In this document: one piece after another, positions 60,269-64,000 of the stretch
Numbering within the stretch: the stretch's first letter is position 1
Layout: the number at the start of each line of letters is the position of its first letter
NCBI RefSeq assembly: GCF_006439395.2
Contig: NZ_CP083950.1
Span: 2,480,001 to 2,544,000 of the forward strand
Length of the DNA: 64,000 nucleotides
From: Mesorhizobium sp. B4-1-4
GTDB lineage: Bacteria > Pseudomonadota > Alphaproteobacteria > Rhizobiales > Rhizobiaceae
Direction of reading: 5' to 3'
Position numbers and translations under genes: made by a program
Notes under the pieces: generated by a model
What the model saw: only the letters and a program-made list of their open reading frames with translations
What the model was told of the DNA's origin: nothing
Databases searched by the model: none

Positions 60269-61519
60269 TCACTCCACGATGACCGCCGTCTCCACCACCG
60301 CGTGGAACAGCACGTCGGCGCCGGCGGCGGCCCATTCCTTGGTGATTTCCTCGGCCTCGTTGTGGCTGAGCCCGTCGACGCAAGGGCACATCACCATGGC
60401 GGTGGGCGCGACGCGGTTGATCCAGCAGGCGTCGTGGCCGGCGCCGGAGACGATGTTGCGGTGCGTGTAGCCGAGCCGTTCGGCGGCGTCGCGGATCGCC
60501 TTGACGCAGCCCTTGTCGAAGGTCACGGGATCGAAAGCGCCGACCTGCTCGATCTTGTATTGGATATCGAGCGCGTCACAGATCGTGTCGATGCCTTCGC
60601 GGATGCGACCGTCCATGGCGTCGAGCACTTCCTTCTCCGGCGAGCGGATGTCGATGGTGAAGACGGTGCGCCCGGCAATGATGTTGCGCGAGTTGGGGTA
60701 GACTTCCATATGGCCGACGGCGCCGACGGCGTCGGGCTGGTAGTCCATGGCGATCTCGTGCACCAGTTCGATTACCCGCGCCATGCCGAGCCCGGCATTG
60801 CGGCGCTTGGGCATGGGCGTCGAGCCGGTATGCGCCTCCTTGCCGGTCAGCGTCACCTGCAGCCATTTCAGGCCCTGGCCGTGGGTGACGACGCCGATGT
60901 CGATGCCTTCGTCCTCAAGGATCGGGCCCTGTTCGATATGCAGTTCGAAGAAGGCGTGAATCTTGCGGTCGCCGACCTTCTCGGTGCCCTTCCAGCCGAT
61001 GCGCTCCAGTTCTTCGCCGAATTTCTTGCCGTTCTTGTCCGTATGCTCGTACACGTCGGCCTGTTCGAGCACGCCGGCGAACACGCCCGACGCCATCATC
61101 GCCGGTGCGAAGCGCGCGCCTTCCTCGTTGGTCCAGTTGGTGACGACGATCGGATGCTTGGTCTTGATGCCGAGGTCGTTGAGCGAGCGCACGACCTCGA
61201 GCCCGCCGAGAACGCCGAGAACGCCGTCATACTTACCGCCGGTCGGCTGCGTGTCGAGATGGCTGCCGACATAGACCGGCGGCAGGCTGGGATCGGTGCC
61301 TTCGCGGCGGGCGAACATGGTGCCCATCTCGTCGACACCCATTTCCAGCCCGGCTGCATCGCACCAGCGCTTGAACAGATACCGGCCCTCGCCGTCCTCG
61401 TCGGTCACGGTCTGGCGATTGTTGCCGCCGGCAATGCCGGGGCCGATCTTCGCCATCTCCATGATGGAATCCCACAAACGGTCTGAATTGATTCGCAGAT
61501 TCTCGCCGGGTGCGGCCAT
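60269..61519 (-). CDS. M20-type amidase, N-carbamoyl-beta-alanine amidase-like
   Basis: Hydrolyses N-carbamoyl-beta-alanine to beta-alanine, CO2 and ammonia (beta-ureidopropionase function). It has 416 residues. Zinc-site motifs of the M20/hydantoin-utilisation C group: GSHLDTQPTGGKYDG, NWTNEEGARFAPAMM, HIEQGPILE and SGAGHDACW. The same fold includes allantoate amidohydrolases and L-carbamoylases; the position between hydA and a beta-alanine-type aminotransferase favours the pyrimidine role. Confidence 0.9.
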   Translation of the reverse strand: MAAPGENLRINSDRLWDSIMEMAKIGPGIAGGNNRQTVTDEDGEGRYLFKRWCDAAGLEMGVDEMGTMFARREGTDPSLPPVYVGSHLDTQPTGGKYDGVLGVLGGLEVVRSLNDLGIKTKHPIVVTNWTNEEGARFAPAMMASGVFAGVLEQADVYEHTDKNGKKFGEELERIGWKGTEKVGDRKIHAFFELHIEQGPILEDEGIDIGVVTHGQGLKWLQVTLTGKEAHTGSTPMPKRRNAGLGMARVIELVHEIAMDYQPDAVGAVGHMEVYPNSRNIIAGRTVFTIDIRSPEKEVLDAMDGRIREGIDTICDALDIQYKIEQVGAFDPVTFDKGCVKAIRDAAERLGYTHRNIVSGAGHDACWINRVAPTAMVMCPCVDGLSHNEAEEITKEWAAAGADVLFHAVVETAVIVE

Positions 61520-61601
61520 TCAAAGTCCTTCCATTTCATATTCTGGATGGGCGGCGGTTCCCATCGCCGCCCGCCTAGATAAAGGCAATATTAGTCTATT
61601 A

Positions 61602-62930
61602 TTAGTCTATTGACCTCAGCACTTCACGCACATGGTCGATCAGTTCATTGATCTGACCCTTGGTGATGATCAGCGGCGGCGACAGCGCGATGATGTCGCC
61701 GGTGGTGCGGATCAGCGCGCCGCGCTCGAACGCCTTGACGAAGGCCGAGAAGGCACGCTTGGTCGGCTCGCCGGCGATCGGTGCCAGTTCGATCGCGCCG
61801 ATCAGGCCGATGTTCCTGATGTCGATGACATGCGGCTCGCCCTTCAGCGAATGCAGCGCGTCTTCCCAATAGGGTGCCAGTTCCTCGCCACGGGTGAGCA
61901 GGCCTTCTTCCTTGTAGGTGTCGAGCGTGCCGAGTGCGGCGGCGCAAGCAACCGGATTGCCCGAATAGGTGTAGCCGTGGAAGAACTCGATCATGTGCTC
62001 GGGGCCGGTCATGAAGGCGTCGTGGATTTCCTTCTTCACGAACACCGCGCCCATCGGGATGACGCCGTTGGAGACACCCTTGGCGGTGGTCATGATATCG
62101 GGCGTGACGCCGAAATAATCGGCGCCGAACGGCGCCCCGAGACGGCCGAAACCGGTGATGACCTCGTCGAAGATCAACAGGATGCCGTGCTTGGTACAAA
62201 TTTCGCGAAGCTTCTGCAGATAGCCCTTGGGCGGCAGGATGACGCCGGTGGAACCAGCGACCGGCTCGACGATGACGGCGGCAATGGTCGAGGCGTCATG
62301 CAGGGCAACGATGCGCTCCAACTCGTTGGCGAGCTCCGCGCCATATTCCGGCACGCCTTTGGAGAAGGCGTTCTTCTCAGGCAGATGCGTATGCGGCATG
62401 TGGTCGACGCCGCCAAGCAACGTGCCGAACATCTTGCGATTGCTGACGATGCCGCCGACCGAGATGCCGCCGAAATTCACACCGTGATAGCCGCGCTCGC
62501 GGCCGATCAGACGGGTGCGCGAGCCCTCGCCCTTTACGCGGTGATAGGCGATCGCCATCTTCAGCGCCGTCTCGACGGATTCCGAACCGGAATTGGTGAA
62601 GAACACATGGTCCATGCCCTTGGGCGCGATGTCGATCAGGCGGTTCGCCAGTTCGAACACGATCGGATGGCCCATCTGGAAGGCCGGCGCGTAGTCGAGC
62701 TCGGCGGCCTGGTGCTGGATCGCCTCGGTGATCTTCGGACGGCAGTGGCCGGCATTGACACACCAGAGGCCGGCGGTGCCGTCCAGCACCTTGCGGCCAT
62801 CGCTGGTCGTGTAATGCATATCCTTGGCGGACACGAACATGCGTGGCGCCTGCTTGAACTGCCGGTTTGCCGTGAACGGCATCCAGAATGCGCTGAGATC
62901 GTTCGGCGTGACTTTCAGCCGGTTGGACAT
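61602..62930 (-). CDS. Omega-amino acid--pyruvate aminotransferase (class III)
   Basis: PLP enzyme likely moving the amino group of beta-alanine to pyruvate, giving malonate semialdehyde. It has 442 residues from the ATG at 62930, which has GGGGAAG 8 bp upstream. LWCVNAGHCRPKI, HVFFTNSGSESVETALKMAI, RERGYHGVNFGGISVGG, IFDEVITGFGRLG and the PLP lysine in DIMTTAKGVSNG are present. The RutR-like box lies 79 bp upstream, so it is probably the first gene of a RutR-controlled run. Confidence 0.92.
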   Translation of the reverse strand: MSNRLKVTPNDLSAFWMPFTANRQFKQAPRMFVSAKDMHYTTSDGRKVLDGTAGLWCVNAGHCRPKITEAIQHQAAELDYAPAFQMGHPIVFELANRLIDIAPKGMDHVFFTNSGSESVETALKMAIAYHRVKGEGSRTRLIGRERGYHGVNFGGISVGGIVSNRKMFGTLLGGVDHMPHTHLPEKNAFSKGVPEYGAELANELERIVALHDASTIAAVIVEPVAGSTGVILPPKGYLQKLREICTKHGILLIFDEVITGFGRLGAPFGADYFGVTPDIMTTAKGVSNGVIPMGAVFVKKEIHDAFMTGPEHMIEFFHGYTYSGNPVACAAALGTLDTYKEEGLLTRGEELAPYWEDALHSLKGEPHVIDIRNIGLIGAIELAPIAGEPTKRAFSAFVKAFERGALIRTTGDIIALSPPLIITKGQINELIDHVREVLRSID

Positions 62931-63008
62931 GACCAAGACTTCCCCTTGTAACCTGTTTCGGTGCGTCCAACGCTTGGTCTTTGCCGCGCTTTCATGCTAC
63001 GCAAATTT

Positions 63009-63024
63009 TTGACCGATTGGACAA
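63009..63024. promoter_or_regulatory. RutR-type operator
   Basis: TTGACCGATTGGACAA. The known RutR consensus is TTGACCANNTGGTCAA; 12 of its 14 defined positions match. It lies 79 bp upstream of the aminotransferase ATG and 134 bp upstream of the TetR gene, beside the RutR-like regulator. Confidence 0.72.
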
Positions 63025-63157
63025 ACGTTAGCACCGCCCTGTCGGCGGTCAAGGGATTACTAGCGGAAATGCGGCTCCTGAAGTGCGTTCCACAGGCTGG
63101 GGAAAAACTGGTCCAGAGAATTGGTCCAGATAGACGTCAACACGGGGGTCCGCAACG

Positions 63158-63793
63158 GTGAACACCGGCACGGAAGCCCCACGCCGCACCCGCATTCAGC
63201 AGGAAAAGCGCGAACTGATCCTGGAGGCGGCGCTCGAGGTGTTCTCCACCAACGGCTTCCGCGGCTCGACCATCGACCAGATCGCCGAAGCCGCCGGCAT
63301 GTCGAAGCCCAACTTGCTCTATTATTTCCGCCGCAAGGAAGATATTCACGAGACTTTGATGCAGCGCCTGCTCGACACCTGGCTGGCGCCGCTCCGGGAA
63401 CTCGATGACATCGGCGATCCCATGACCGAATTGCGCAGCTACATCAGGCGCAAGCTCAAAATGGCGCGAGATTTTCCCCGCGAAAGCCGGCTGTTCGCCA
63501 ATGAAATCCTGCAAGGCGCGCCGCGCATCATGCCGCTCTTGGCCGGCGAGTTGAAGACACTGGTCGACGAGAAGGCCGCCGTCATCAAAGGCTGGATGCG
63601 TGCCGGCAAGATCGCCCGGACCGACCCTTGGCATCTGATCTTCTCGATCTGGGCGACCACGCAGCACTATGCCGATTTCGACGTCCAGGTCCGCGCCGTA
63701 CTGGGGCCGAACCGCGGCGGCGACGGCCGCTTCGAGGACGCGGCGCGCTTTCTGGAACAGTTGTTCCTCGATGGGCTGAAGCCAAAAGGCTAG
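63158..63793 (+). CDS. rutR: TetR-family regulator, RutR-like
   Basis: It has 211 residues from the GTG at 63158. The HTH domain reads ILEAALEVFSTNGFRGSTID and AGMSKPNLLYYFRRKEDIHE; the ligand domain shows LFANEILQGAP, LKTLVDEKAAVIKGWMRAGK and HLIFSIWATTQHYADFDVQV. From recall these blocks are close to E. coli RutR, which is released from DNA by uracil or thymine. It is divergent from the aminotransferase-amidase-dihydropyrimidinase run. Confidence 0.88.
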   Translation: MNTGTEAPRRTRIQQEKRELILEAALEVFSTNGFRGSTIDQIAEAAGMSKPNLLYYFRRKEDIHETLMQRLLDTWLAPLRELDDIGDPMTELRSYIRRKLKMARDFPRESRLFANEILQGAPRIMPLLAGELKTLVDEKAAVIKGWMRAGKIARTDPWHLIFSIWATTQHYADFDVQVRAVLGPNRGGDGRFEDAARFLEQLFLDGLKPKG

Positions 63794-63853
63794 CGTCTCA
63801 TCAGAACGGCCTAGCAGACGAGACCAACTCACCAGTCACCGACTTACCAGTGA

Positions 63854-63891
63854 TTTGGTTGTTACCGACCGTTTTGGTTGTTACCGACCGT
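63854..63891 (+). repeat. Perfect 19-bp tandem duplication
   Basis: TTTGGTTGTTACCGACCGT at 63854-63872 is repeated exactly at 63873-63891. It lies 60 bp past the rutR stop, with no gene around it. Confidence 0.8.
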
Positions 63892-63916
63892 AAGGATTGG
63901 CCGGGGCATCCATCAT

Positions 63917-63971
63917 TTCGTCATCCACGGGCGGAGCAAGGAGCGAAGCGGACGCGGAGACCCGTGGATCC
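63917..63971. repeat. Dispersed palindromic repeat, same family as 56697-56971
   Basis: TTCGTCATCCACGGGCGGAG through AGACCCGTGGATCC. It shares the GGGCGGAGCAAGGAGCGAAGCG core with the inverted copy at 56844-56907 but has CCACGGG/CCCGTGG where that copy has CCTAGGG/CCCTAGG. Confidence 0.75.
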
Positions 63972-64000
63972 TGTGTGTTTGTTCAGTGCTATGATCAAAG

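Overview
This 64 kb window is GC-rich chromosomal DNA from a Hyphomicrobiales alphaproteobacterium, most likely Mesorhizobium or a close relative. The assignment is by inspection and not by database search. It rests on the gene order of the division/cell-wall cluster, a class A RNase P RNA, a betaine-lipid operon with a Pho box, GANTC-type methylation sites, and short palindromic repeats of the kind scattered through Mesorhizobium genomes. I see no transposase, phage gene, CRISPR array, tRNA or rRNA.

Positions 1-16400 (minus strand) hold the dcw cluster, read right to left: mraZ, rsmH, ftsL, ftsI, murE, murF, mraY, murD, ftsW, murG, murC, murB, then a 325-bp gap, then ddlB, ftsQ and a partial ftsA cut by the window edge. 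Most junctions are 1-4 bp overlaps, which suggests translational coupling. The start of the cluster (16584-16618) carries four TGGG/CGGG pentamers at an exact 10-bp period over a good sigma-70 promoter, as expected for an MraZ autoregulatory site. The murB-ddlB gap carries seven GANTC sites in 179 bp.

Positions 16.8-22 kb hold a cystathionine-gamma-lyase-like PLP enzyme, a parDE-type toxin-antitoxin pair with a palindromic operator, rnpB, and a run of cell-envelope genes (lytic transglycosylase, amidase, TerB/DnaJ protein, small lipoprotein). Positions 22-28 kb hold a fused hydantoinase/oxoprolinase whose frame is interrupted by a 46-codon palindromic repeat, the Pho-box-preceded btaAB pair, and a higBA-type toxin-antitoxin pair. 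Positions 28.6-35 kb hold a serine hydrolase, a GH25 lysozyme lipoprotein, an MltB-type transglycosylase, ornithine decarboxylase, an EamA exporter and a 28-residue membrane peptide. Positions 35.3-53.6 kb are mixed metabolism: metF with an ArsR-methyltransferase regulator and a perfect palindrome upstream, trmO, a class IV aminotransferase, an SDR, a MOSC protein, an ICMT-type methyltransferase, a FabH-like ketosynthase with two tandem operators, tam, ettA, a T2 ribonuclease, a lipase-like hydrolase, a coupled CoA-transferase/ThDP-enzyme pair, a CHRD protein and a Cys/Met PLP enzyme with a divergent Lrp regulator.

Positions 53.6-63.8 kb appear to form a pyrimidine salvage and degradation locus: an ABC transporter (binding protein, two permeases, ATPase), a cupin, dihydropyrimidinase, an N-carbamoyl-beta-alanine amidase-type hydrolase, an omega-aminotransferase, and a divergent RutR-like TetR regulator with a near-consensus RutR box between them. 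The step missing from the window is dihydropyrimidine dehydrogenase. Palindromic repeats sit between these genes and at the right end.
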